Shown: one piece after another, positions 1 through 7,592 of the stretch | Numbering within the stretch: position 1 is the stretch's first letter | Layout of the letters: each line of letters starts with the position of its first letter | Assembly (NCBI GenBank): GCA_964348095.1 | Contig: CAYGBK010000093.1 | Coordinates: forward strand, 1-64,000 | Source: WVXP01 sp964348095 | GTDB taxonomy: Bacteria > Desulfobacterota > BSN033 > WVXP01 | Direction of reading: 5' to 3' | DNA length: 64,000 nt | Notes under the pieces: model-generated | Database searches by the model: none | The model's input: the letters and a program-made list of their open reading frames with translations, nothing else | Told to the model about the DNA's origin: nothing | Position numbers and translations under genes: made by a program

Positions 1-289
1 CCCCTTTGTGCTAAGAAAGGCCATGGAGGAAAAACTCAAACAAATCTTCAACCTCCATCTACCTACTTACCTCTCACATCAACGATCCTTCGGTAACATT
101 TTCTAATGAGGCAACAGGATTGGAGGTTCCTCGGTTCTATGGACACTCATGTCCCTGAGTGACATTTACGGAAACAATTGGTTGGACTTGGCCGGGCCGT
201 TGCTCAGTTTCTTCAGAACACTCTGGTCACGGCTTCGCAAAGTAGTTTGCCAGAAAGTGGGAGGGGCAGCTCTCAGCCAAAATTCCCTG

Positions 290-434
290 TTCGTGGTCCG
301 TCGTCCGTGGTTTGTGGCAAAAAGACTAGGATTTACCCGATCCACGGGATTCAAGTAGCCGGCTCAGAGGATTTCACTGTCAATCGAATGATTATTGATA
401 ATTACAACGGACCACTGACAACCGACAACTGACG
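290..434. repeat. Degenerate GTCCGT-type stutter in inverted orientation
   Basis: At 290-318 the sequence is a run of imperfect GTGGTCCGT / GTCCGTGG units. At 405-434 the opposite strand carries related units (ACGGACCACTGAC, then AACCGACAACTGACG). The two blocks lie about 85 bases apart in inverted orientation. They look like decayed short tandem repeats, with no coding potential. Function unknown. Confidence 0.4.
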
Positions 435-552
435 GCACGAGGAAAATCTTTTGAGCCGCGAATTGGACGTTTCCACAATTTCTCGCAAAGCACGCGGAGC
501 CTCAGAGGGAACTTCCTCTGGATTGGTGAGAGGCCAACCCGGAGGAGGCTAC

Positions 553-587
553 TTGGCCTAAATTTTCCTCTCAAAAATTTAGGCCAA
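553..587. repeat. Perfect 14-bp inverted repeat (hairpin)
   Basis: TTGGCCTAAATTTT at 553-566 is followed by a 7-base loop (CCTCTCA) and its exact complement AAAATTTAGGCCAA at 574-587. There is no T tract after it, so it is not a textbook intrinsic terminator on the plus strand. It could end a gene lying left of the window or be a dispersed palindrome. Confidence 0.7.
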
Positions 588-819
588 AATCCTGGTCCAT
601 CAGTTTTCTCACTCTGCGAACTCTGAGGGCTCGAGCGATCCTCCGCAGATTCCTGCGGGGGAGAGCGGGCGAGAGAAACGGGTGCTTCTATGGAAGCCCG
701 CTTTCATCAGATTTTGAAAACTCAGGGAACTCCGGTTATTGTGACCCCGGTTTCCGGACGTACTGGTCTCGCTTCTGCTGAAGTACGGCGTAATCCCATT
801 GAGCGTTCCTTGGAGACGA

Positions 820-863
820 GTCTGTTTTTCGTTTGGTGTGAGACGGCGTCAAACGAAAAAGAC
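820..863. repeat. Long hairpin upstream of uvrA
   Basis: TTTTTCGTTTG (825-835) pairs perfectly with CAAACGAAAAA (850-860) across a 14-base loop. Three more pairs (GTC 820-822 with GAC 861-863) form beyond a two-base bulge. The left arm carries a T run, so on the minus strand the reverse pairing also ends in T. It lies about 265 bases upstream of the likely uvrA start. Confidence 0.55.
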
Positions 864-1127
864 CAGGCCCGTTGAGCGGGAGCAGAGATCGTGCCGCGGA
901 AGGAGAATCCACTCCTACCCATACCGCTTCACATCAGGTAAGACGGGACAGCGGTGACTTCCTCACCTTTCTCAGTCTACGGTGTGAGTTATGTGGGGAA
1001 GATCCGCGGTGTTGGAATTCCCACGATGGGTGGTCATTGTCATAGGGTGATGGGAGCCTTTACGGGCAGACATTGTTCTGTTATTTTTTATGATGTTAGC
1101 AATCATAAGCATCGCAAGAGAGCAGAG

Positions 1128-3713
1128 TTGGAACGAATCGTCATTCGAGGGGCGCGGGAGCACAATCTCAAGAGTATCGATCTTGAGATGCCTCGGGAAA
1201 GGCTGATCGTCATAACAGGACTCAGCGGATCGGGGAAGTCCTCTCTGGCTTTTGACACTCTCTATGCCGAGGGACAGCGGCGATACGTGGAGTCCCTGTC
1301 GGCCTATGCCAGACAGTTTCTCGAGAAGATGGAGAAACCGGATGTCGAGTCGATCGAGGGACTTTCTCCCGCTATATCCATCGAACAGAAGGGGGTTAGC
1401 AGAAATCCTCGTTCAACGGTGGGCACGATTACAGAGATCTACGACTACCTTCGGCTACTGTTTGCCCGCGTGGGAAAGCCTTACTGCCCGCAGTGTGGCA
1501 AAGCGATAGTCTCACAGACTATCCAGCAGATCGTCGACCATCTCATGGCCCTTCCAAAGGGGACCCGGGTGAACCTGTTTTCTCCTATTGTGAGGGGCAG
1601 AAAGGGTGAGTACCGGAAGGAGTTGGAAGAACTCCGGCGGGAAGGGTTTGTTCGCGTGAGAATCGATGGGGCACTCGTGGACCTGGCGGAGCCGATTCAC
1701 CTGGATAGGAACAAAAAGCACTCAATCGATGTGGCGATCGACCGGCTCATCATCAAAGAGCACCTTGAAAAAAGGCTGACCGATTCATTGGAGTTGGCCT
1801 CCAGAATGGCAAAGGGAGTGATGAAGGCCGAGATCGACGATAAGCGGGAAATCGTATTTAGCGAAAAGGCAGCGTGTATCGACTGTGGCATCAGCTACCC
1901 AGATATTGCCCCGAGGATGTTTTCCTTTAATAGTCCCTATGGAGCGTGTCCAACCTGCGGCGGCCTCGGTATTACGATCGATCACTCGGCCTATGAAATC
2001 ACCGAGAACGGGTCGGCGGTTCTCGGGGATGACGTCGAAGTAACCAGAACCGATTCCAACGGAATCCCTTGCCCCGACTGTGGAGGGTCGAGACTTCGGC
2101 GAGAAAGTCTCTCTGTAAAGGTAGAGGGCCTCTCCATAGGCGACGTGGTGAAGATGTCTATCGGGGAGGCCCTTGGCTTTCTCAAGAAGCTGAAAATGGA
2201 TTCCAGAGGCCAGCAAATTGCCGCGCCGATCCTCAAGGAGATCGTCGAACGTCTTTACTTTATGGTCGACGTCGGGCTAGATTACCTGACGATTGACCGA
2301 AGAGCGGTCACCCTATCTGCGGGCGAGGGACAGCGGATCCGCCTGGCCACGCAGATCGGGTCCAGTCTTGTTGGCGTTATGTACGTTCTTGACGAACCGA
2401 GTATCGGACTTCACCAAAGGGATAATCTTCGACTCCTCAAGAACCTTCATCGGCTAAGGGATATGGGAAATACGGTCATTGTCGTCGAGCACGATGAGTC
2501 GACCATTCTCGCGGCCGATCACCTGGTCGACATGGGTCCTGGAGCAGGTACGCACGGTGGGCGTGTCATTTTCTCTGGCACCCCTTCGGAGATTTTCAAA
2601 GCAGAGGATTCACTAACGGGGCGATATCTCTCAGGGAATTTAACCATCCCCGTCCCGAGGAAGCGGCGGCCTCCAGTGGGACAGGACCTGGTGTTGAAGG
2701 GGGTCAACACAAATAACCTCAAGAACATCGACGTGGCTATTCCTCTGGGAGTCTTTGTTTGTGTGACTGGCGTTTCAGGCTCTGGTAAGAGCAGCCTGGT
2801 GGTGGATACCCTCTATCGTGTTCTATCCAGACGGCTCTATCGGTCAAAGGTGACGGGTGACACCGTAACGGCAGTGGACGGACTGTCCAACATAGACAAG
2901 GTAATCAACATAGACCAGATGCCCATTGGCAGGACTCCTCGGTCAAACGGGGCGACCTATACGGGAGTCTTCAGCATGATTCGCGACCTCTTCGCACAGA
3001 TTCCAGAGGCCAGAATGCGAGGCTATAAACCAGGGCGGTTTAGTTTCAATGTCAAAGGGGGACGGTGCGAATCCTGCCGGGGTGATGGAGTGATCAAGGT
3101 GGAAATGCACTTTCTGCCGAATGTCTATGTTACCTGTGAGATTTGTGGAGGAAAGCGGTACAACCGAGAGACTTTAGAGATCAGATATCGGGGCAGAAAC
3201 ATTCACGATGTACTCGATATGACCGTGTCTCAGGCCCTTTCGTTTTTTGAAAATATTCCCGCCGTCAAAAACAAACTCCAGACGCTTGAGGATGTGGGAT
3301 TGGGCTACATCAAACTCGGACAGTCGGCCACAACCTTTTCTGGGGGTGAGGCGCAGCGAATAAAACTCTCGAGGGAACTGAGTAAGAAGAGCACAGGAAA
3401 AACCTTCTATATCCTCGATGAGCCGACGACGGGCCTTCACTTTGCCGACGTTCAGCAGTTGCTCGATGTGATCAACCGCCTTGTCGATGCAGGCAATGGT
3501 GTTGTTGTAATCGAGCACAACCTCGAGGTGATCAAATCGGCGGACTACATTATCGATTTGGGTCCCGAAGGTGGAGAGCGGGGAGGAGAGGTCGTTGCCA
3601 CGGGTGTCCCAGAGGAGATTGCCTCACATCCTCGATCCTATACGGGTCGGTATCTAAAGCCGATTCTGGCAAAGGCGACCAGGGCAAAGGCGGGCCGATG
3701 GATAGAGAGGTGA
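1128..3713 (+). CDS. uvrA: UvrA-family excinuclease ATPase with shortened insertion domain
   Basis: This is a UvrA-family protein, the damage-recognition ATPase of nucleotide excision repair. The family signature NLKSIDLEMPRERLIVITG starts within the first 15 residues of the chosen TTG start at 1128. The frame is open from 954, but that extension is unlike UvrA. Walker A GLSGSGKS is at residues 31-38, the UvrB-binding region and zinc-type CxxC pairs follow, and the second half has GVSGSGKSS, LSGGE and ILDEPTTGLH. Two things are odd. The stretch between CPTC and CPDC is about 37 residues, against about 125 in E. coli UvrA, so most of the insertion domain is missing and the protein is 861 residues rather than about 940. 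The first ABC signature reads LSAGEGQ instead of LSGGEAQ. It may be a specialised paralogue rather than the housekeeping copy. Confidence 0.95.
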   Translation: MERIVIRGAREHNLKSIDLEMPRERLIVITGLSGSGKSSLAFDTLYAEGQRRYVESLSAYARQFLEKMEKPDVESIEGLSPAISIEQKGVSRNPRSTVGTITEIYDYLRLLFARVGKPYCPQCGKAIVSQTIQQIVDHLMALPKGTRVNLFSPIVRGRKGEYRKELEELRREGFVRVRIDGALVDLAEPIHLDRNKKHSIDVAIDRLIIKEHLEKRLTDSLELASRMAKGVMKAEIDDKREIVFSEKAACIDCGISYPDIAPRMFSFNSPYGACPTCGGLGITIDHSAYEITENGSAVLGDDVEVTRTDSNGIPCPDCGGSRLRRESLSVKVEGLSIGDVVKMSIGEALGFLKKLKMDSRGQQIAAPILKEIVERLYFMVDVGLDYLTIDRRAVTLSAGEGQRIRLATQIGSSLVGVMYVLDEPSIGLHQRDNLRLLKNLHRLRDMGNTVIVVEHDESTILAADHLVDMGPGAGTHGGRVIFSGTPSEIFKAEDSLTGRYLSGNLTIPVPRKRRPPVGQDLVLKGVNTNNLKNIDVAIPLGVFVCVTGVSGSGKSSLVVDTLYRVLSRRLYRSKVTGDTVTAVDGLSNIDKVINIDQMPIGRTPRSNGATYTGVFSMIRDLFAQIPEARMRGYKPGRFSFNVKGGRCESCRGDGVIKVEMHFLPNVYVTCEICGGKRYNRETLEIRYRGRNIHDVLDMTVSQALSFFENIPAVKNKLQTLEDVGLGYIKLGQSATTFSGGEAQRIKLSRELSKKSTGKTFYILDEPTTGLHFADVQQLLDVINRLVDAGNGVVVIEHNLEVIKSADYIIDLGPEGGERGGEVVATGVPEEIASHPRSYTGRYLKPILAKATRAKAGRWIER

Positions 3714-3807
3714 TGGAATGCCTTGAAAAGATTGACTTTTCGGGGAAATGCTGATAGATACAATCACGTAGATTGATCTTAGTTGGCTTGCAAGAGAAAG
3801 GGTTCTT

Positions 3808-4203
3808 ATGGCGAAAAAAAAGGGAGGGAAGGGGATGGCGCCAAAAAGCACAACGTCGAGTACGGGCCTGAACGAGAACGTGGCCGCTTTCCTGAGTTAT
3901 GCTCTCGGGTTTATCACGGGGTTCGTATTTTACTGGGAAGAAGAAAAAAGCGAATTTGTGAGATTTCATGCCCTTCAATCGATAATAACCTTTATCCCCA
4001 TTGCGATTATTCTGTGGATACTTGGGTGGATACCGGTATTTGGGATGTTGCTCAAGATACTCGCTGCCATGCTCTGGGTCCTTCTCATGGTCCGCGCTTA
4101 CACCGGCCACGCCTATAAGGTCCCATTGGTTGGGAATATTGCGAGTGACGCTGCAAAACGATGGGCTGAGAATAAAAACTCTGGACAGGCCCAGGAGTCC
4201 TAG
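3808..4203 (+). CDS. Small membrane protein, DUF4870/Tic20-like
   Basis: This 131-residue protein has a lysine-rich N-terminus (AKKKGGKGMAPK), then about three hydrophobic segments: roughly residues 25-43 (AAFLSYALGFITGFVFYW), 55-72 and 75-93. The motif RFHALQS between the first two is typical of the DUF4870 (Tic20-like) family of small inner-membrane proteins. The family's biochemical role is not defined. The ATG at 3808 is preceded by AGAAAGGG. It sits alone between uvrA and the tRNA genes. A weak promoter-like TTGACT at 3732 lies upstream. Confidence 0.8.
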   Translation: MAKKKGGKGMAPKSTTSSTGLNENVAAFLSYALGFITGFVFYWEEEKSEFVRFHALQSIITFIPIAIILWILGWIPVFGMLLKILAAMLWVLLMVRAYTGHAYKVPLVGNIASDAAKRWAENKNSGQAQES

Positions 4204-4242
4204 ACTTTCCCGTGTCTCGAGGATTTCTTTCTGAAACATTAA

Positions 4243-4328
4243 GGAAGGGTGGCCGAGTGGCTTAAGGCGGCGGTCTTGAAAACCGCTTCCCGAAAGGGAC
4301 GTGGGTTCGAATCCTACCCCTTCCGCCA
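4243..4328 (+). tRNA. tRNA-Ser (anticodon TGA)
   Basis: Acceptor arm GGAAGGG (4243-4249) pairs with CCCTTCC (4318-4324), followed by discriminator G and an encoded CCA. The anticodon stem GCGGT/ACCGC holds the loop CTTGAAA, so the anticodon is TGA and it reads UCA. There is a class II long variable arm (CTTCCCGAAAGGGACG region) and a canonical T loop GGTTCGAATCC. Confidence 0.97.
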
Positions 4329-4443
4329 ACCAACAAACAGGTGTCAGGGGCTAGGGATCGGTTGCCAGAACAGGAGGCTTGAGGGGAAACGGTTTTGTCC
4401 GTATTGCTGAACCCTGATCCCTTTTGACTGATTTCTGGTTAGC

Positions 4444-4535
4444 GGAGAGATGCCCGAGCTGGCTGAAGGGGCTCGCCTGCTAAGCGAGTGTGCGCCAAAA
4501 GCGTACCGTGGGTTCGAATCCCACTCTCTCCGCCA
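4444..4535 (+). tRNA. tRNA-Ser (anticodon GCT)
   Basis: Acceptor GGAGAGA (4444-4450) pairs with TCTCTCC (4525-4531), then G and an encoded CCA. Anticodon stem CTCGC/GCGAG encloses CTGCTAA, so the anticodon is GCT, reading AGC/AGU. A long variable arm marks it as class II. It lies about 115 bases after the other serine tRNA, so the pair may be co-transcribed. A short T run (CTTTTTCTT) follows the CCA and could terminate transcription. Confidence 0.97.
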
Positions 4536-5209
4536 CTTTTTCTTATCACCCATTTTTCTCACTTTCACTTTTCCGTCTTGACCTTCAGCGTAAAACCCCG
4601 TAAGTGGAAGAAAGATAGCTGCCCATCTCCACCATGAGGCACTAACAAGCCCTTCTTAGTGGTCCGTTTATGGGGTTCAAGGATCATGAAGGCGACGGGA
4701 ATCAAGTTACCCTCGATGGGTATTCTGCAGGCTGCTCGGACGTTAGGGACGGGAGATCTCCATTGGTGTGAAAAGATCTCCGAAAAACCTCTTGACCGGG
4801 GAAGAGGTCTGGTTATGTGTGCATCAGAGACGGAAAGAACCACCACAAGTCGTGATGAATGGTGAACGAATCACCGAGGGCTGTCTCTTACTCGTCTTCC
4901 TGAGAGGTCCCCAGGAATTGGAAGGCTTGTTTCTCGAGGGTGACCGTGCAGGTGTTAAAGGTCCGCGGTCAAATTGGAGTTCAGTGAGGCACAAGGAATG
5001 ATTGGTGGTGGCGAGGTGCTGAAAACTATCACGTCCTTTAGAGGATTTACACGATCACGGCCGAAACCGCAGTCGAGCATAGGAGACGATATCTCTCGGT
5101 GTGATGGGAGATCTTTTGGCGAAGACAATTGAATGGGAAAACTTGCATACTTCATGAGGTCCGACCGTAAGACTCCGAAGGGCACGGAGGTTCAGAAAGG
5201 AGGAGAACC
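4536..5209. other. Intergenic region without recognisable gene
   Basis: About 670 bases between the tRNA genes and the short-chain dehydrogenase. Short frames exist on both strands, but they overlap, lack ribosome-binding sites and resemble no family I know. It may contain remnants of a lost gene. A good ribosome-binding site (AAAGGAGGAGAACC) appears only at the very end, for the next gene. Confidence 0.5.
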
Positions 5210-5974
5210 ATGACGTATCAGGGTTTTGATTTGTCGGGGAAGTCGGCCATTGTTACTGGCGCTGGAACTGGAATCGGTAAAGCCATCGCTGTGGGCTTGG
5301 CTCAAGCCGGGGCTGATGTGGTCCTTATTGGCCGGCGGCTGGAACCGCTTCAGGAAACTGAGAAGGAAGTGATAGCCCACGATGTCAAGGCACTGGTGCT
5401 TCAGGGGGATATTGCAGATCTTGACTTCCAGACTCATGCTGTCTCCCGGTCGCTGGATGCCTTCGGCAAGATGGATGTCCTATTCAACAACGCCGCTGTC
5501 CTCTTCAAAGGTCTCATCGAAGAAACCTCCGAGGAAATCTGGGACGTTACGATGAACATCAACCTCAAAGGGGCTTTCTTCTTTGCCCTGGCGGTGGGTC
5601 GAGAGATGATCAAACAACGACGCGGCAAGATTATCAACATTCTGTCAAACTGCAGTTTCGTTGCCGAGGCAAGCATCGGCGTCTACTGTATCAGCAAGGG
5701 TGGCTTGCTCATGGTCACTCGCTGTCTCGCCACCGAATGGGGCCCTTATGGGATTCAGGTCAATGGAATCGGTCCGGCCTTTGTCGCCACCCCTATGAAT
5801 GATCCAACCGTGGCTGATCCTCACTTCGTGGAATGGAGTACCAATAGGATTCCCCTCCATCGCATGGGGCAACCGGAAGAGATGGCCGGTGCAGCTATTT
5901 ACCTCGCTTCGGATGCTTCCAGTTTCGTTAACGGTGCCGTCCTTATGGTGGACGGTGGATTCACCGCCTGCTAA
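5210..5974 (+). CDS. Short-chain dehydrogenase/reductase
   Basis: A classical SDR of 254 residues, the usual length. The cofactor motif TGAGTGIGKAIA lies near residues 17-28, NNAAV near residue 98, and the catalytic YxxxK as YCISK near residue 160. The C-terminal DASSFVNGAVLMVDGG is typical of the gluconate 5-dehydrogenase / 3-oxoacyl reductase side of the family. It probably interconverts a secondary alcohol and a ketone with NAD(P)H, substrate unknown. The ATG follows AAAGGAGGAGAACC. It is a single-gene unit followed by a terminator-like hairpin and then the GntR regulator gene. Confidence 0.93.
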   Translation: MTYQGFDLSGKSAIVTGAGTGIGKAIAVGLAQAGADVVLIGRRLEPLQETEKEVIAHDVKALVLQGDIADLDFQTHAVSRSLDAFGKMDVLFNNAAVLFKGLIEETSEEIWDVTMNINLKGAFFFALAVGREMIKQRRGKIINILSNCSFVAEASIGVYCISKGGLLMVTRCLATEWGPYGIQVNGIGPAFVATPMNDPTVADPHFVEWSTNRIPLHRMGQPEEMAGAAIYLASDASSFVNGAVLMVDGGFTAC

Positions 5975-6013
5975 GGGGAGCGTTCAGGAGAAACAGGGAA
6001 TCCCCCTGAGCCC

Positions 6014-6030
6014 GGACCACTCGGTCCTTT
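6014..6030 (+). terminator. Terminator-like hairpin after the SDR gene
   Basis: GGACC (6014-6018), loop ACTC and GGTCC (6023-6027), followed directly by TTT. The stem is short, and it lies 40 bases past the SDR stop codon. Confidence 0.45.
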
Positions 6031-6188
6031 CCATTCAGGTTCTTTGAGGTTTTGGGATAACCCCTGTCTCTGAGCCACCTTTGCGGGAGAATTGCATGTC
6101 CATTGAGGGAGGGCGGGCTGCACGATGTCCATCGACTCCATCCCGTTATAACTCGCGGTCCTTGGGTAAACTCCCGCTCCTTTTCCGC

Positions 6189-6247
6189 TTGACACCCTAT
6201 TGGGTGGTTTGCTATCATGCCGATACCAATTGATATTATGATATTAT
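6189..6247 (+). promoter_or_regulatory. Promoter and tandem-repeat operator of the GntR regulator
   Basis: TTGACA at 6189-6194 and TATCAT at 6213-6218 are 18 bases apart, a strong sigma-70-type match. Just downstream, in the expected untranslated leader, is a perfect tandem duplication of GATATTAT (6232-6239 and 6240-6247) running into AT-rich DNA. An AT-rich repeat overlapping the start of transcription fits an autoregulatory operator; that role is inferred. Confidence 0.65.
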
Positions 6248-6264
6248 AATAAACTTTATTGCTC

Positions 6265-7020
6265 ATGGCCCTCATTAATAAAAGAAAGCTGTCAGACACG
6301 GTCATTGAAGAGATCAAAAGGATGATCCAGCGCGGAGAGCTTGCGGTAGGGGATAAGCTTCCCAATCAGCAGGAATTTGCTGCGCAATTAGGGGTGAGCC
6401 GGACGGTTCTGCGCGAAGCCCTTCAAACCTTGGCTCTTTTGGGAGTCGTTGAACAGCGACCCAAACTCGGTACCGTCATTCGATCCACAGTTTCGGCTCT
6501 CTATGCCGATCACCTCACCCCTCCATTGATGGCCGATGTGAGTGCAACGGTTGAACTGATCGAGGCGAGACGGTCTATTGAGGTCGGTGCTGTCGAGTTA
6601 GCTGTCGACCATGCGACTCCTGAAGAGATCAGGGAGATGGGCGCCCTTATTAATGACATGACAGAGGCGCTCAAGGCGGGGGATGCAACGGCCTATACCG
6701 AAAAAAATATCGCCTTTCACTTTCTGATTGCGAATGCGTCTCACAACCGCTTTATCGCCCACCTCATGGCCAACATCCGGGGATTCATGGAACAGTGGAT
6801 GCAGGAATCTGTCAGTGTCTTTCCGGGTTTGCTGGAGCGCTCGGCAAAGAGCCATCGGGCGATCTACCAGGCCGTGCGGGACAGAGATCGAAGGAAGGCG
6901 ATATCGGCAACGAAAAAGCACATTCTCGACCTCCAAAACAGTGTAGAGGCGTATTATGATATTACGCGAAAAGAGCTGAGTGAATCCGGCAAAACAGATG
7001 CACTGACTCTTGTGAGATAG
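6265..7020 (+). CDS. FCD-domain GntR-family transcription regulator
   Basis: This is a 251-residue regulator. The N-terminal winged helix (about residues 5-75) shows the family pattern GDKLPNQQEFAAQLGVSRTV followed by LREALQTLALLGVVEQR. A C-terminal helical FCD ligand-binding domain has RRSIEVGAVELA and FHFLIANASHN, the latter carrying a probable metal-ligand His. FCD regulators commonly control sugar-acid, lactate or amino-acid breakdown and respond to a carboxylate metabolite. I chose the ATG at 6265; a TTG at 6259 is in frame. No clear Shine-Dalgarno precedes either. It probably controls the following catabolic operon, which starts 12 bases after its stop. Confidence 0.93.
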   Translation: MALINKRKLSDTVIEEIKRMIQRGELAVGDKLPNQQEFAAQLGVSRTVLREALQTLALLGVVEQRPKLGTVIRSTVSALYADHLTPPLMADVSATVELIEARRSIEVGAVELAVDHATPEEIREMGALINDMTEALKAGDATAYTEKNIAFHFLIANASHNRFIAHLMANIRGFMEQWMQESVSVFPGLLERSAKSHRAIYQAVRDRDRRKAISATKKHILDLQNSVEAYYDITRKELSESGKTDALTLVR

Positions 7021-7031
7021 GAGTGAACTCT

Positions 7032-7586
7032 ATGGCCAGGAAGAAGCGAATCATCTATACCAATCGCCCCTGGGAAGCGACAGGGATCTGTAGCGGGTGT
7101 AAACTCTGCGAACTCTACTGCTCTCTGGAACATAACGGGGTGTTCAATCCCCACCGTTCCCGTGTCAAAGTGGTCGAGGTTGCGACGGGAATCGACATCC
7201 CCGTCACCTGCCAACAATGCCAGGATCCAGCCTGCCAGGCCGCCTGTTCTTTTGATGCAGTCGTATACGACGAGAAGTTGAAGATTGTCGTCGTGGATGA
7301 CGACAAGTGCACGAGCTGCGAAGCGTGCGTGGGGGCCTGTCCTTACGGAATCATCACCATCGACCCGATCACCAAGAAAGCCATCAAATGTGATTTATGC
7401 GGGGGAAAAGATCCTGCCTGTGTGGGCATCTGCCCGTCAGTCGTCTTGAGTGCCCTGGACGACATCGACGCATCTGAGTACAACCGACGACGGTACGCGG
7501 CCATTTTGGCATCCGATGACGAGGCCCGCCGAAGCATGCCTGGCGGGGAAGACGCGACCATGAAAAAACTGGAAGTGAGGAGATAG
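7032..7586 (+). CDS. Four-cluster ferredoxin subunit of the AOR complex
   Basis: This 184-residue polyferredoxin has 16 cluster-type cysteines in four groups: CSGCKLCELYC, CQQCQDPACQAAC, CTSCEACVGAC and CDLCGGKDPACVGIC. That is the DmsB/HycB pattern and implies four [4Fe-4S] clusters. It sits 6 bases before the tungsten enzyme gene, so it is the likely electron-transfer subunit of that oxidoreductase, as in the AorAB and BamBC arrangements. I preferred the ATG at 7032 over the GTG at 7023 because the ATAGGAG element is correctly spaced only from the former. Confidence 0.92.
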   Translation: MARKKRIIYTNRPWEATGICSGCKLCELYCSLEHNGVFNPHRSRVKVVEVATGIDIPVTCQQCQDPACQAACSFDAVVYDEKLKIVVVDDDKCTSCEACVGACPYGIITIDPITKKAIKCDLCGGKDPACVGICPSVVLSALDDIDASEYNRRRYAAILASDDEARRSMPGGEDATMKKLEVRR

Positions 7587-7592
7587 CTCATT

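Larger units (their letters stand above)
1..1127. other. Gene-free leader region upstream of uvrA
   Basis: I find no credible protein gene here. The open frames are short, overlap one another on both strands and resemble nothing I recognise. The stretch does hold structure: GT-rich and complementary AC-rich stutters (290-318 and 405-434), a perfect 14-bp hairpin (553-587) and a second long hairpin (820-863). The uvrA frame is open back to 954, but the residues before 1128 do not look like UvrA. Confidence 0.6.

Noticed and set aside
1785..2216. 143-codon minus-strand frame
   Set aside because: Lies wholly inside uvrA, antisense, with no family resemblance or ribosome-binding site.
3550..4329. 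259-codon minus-strand frame starting MAEGVGFEPTSLSGSGFQD
   Set aside because: It is the antisense reading of the tRNA-Ser gene extended over uvrA and the membrane protein gene; this is a well-known spurious frame. The same applies to 4344-4568 (EWDSNPRYAFGAHSLSRRAP).
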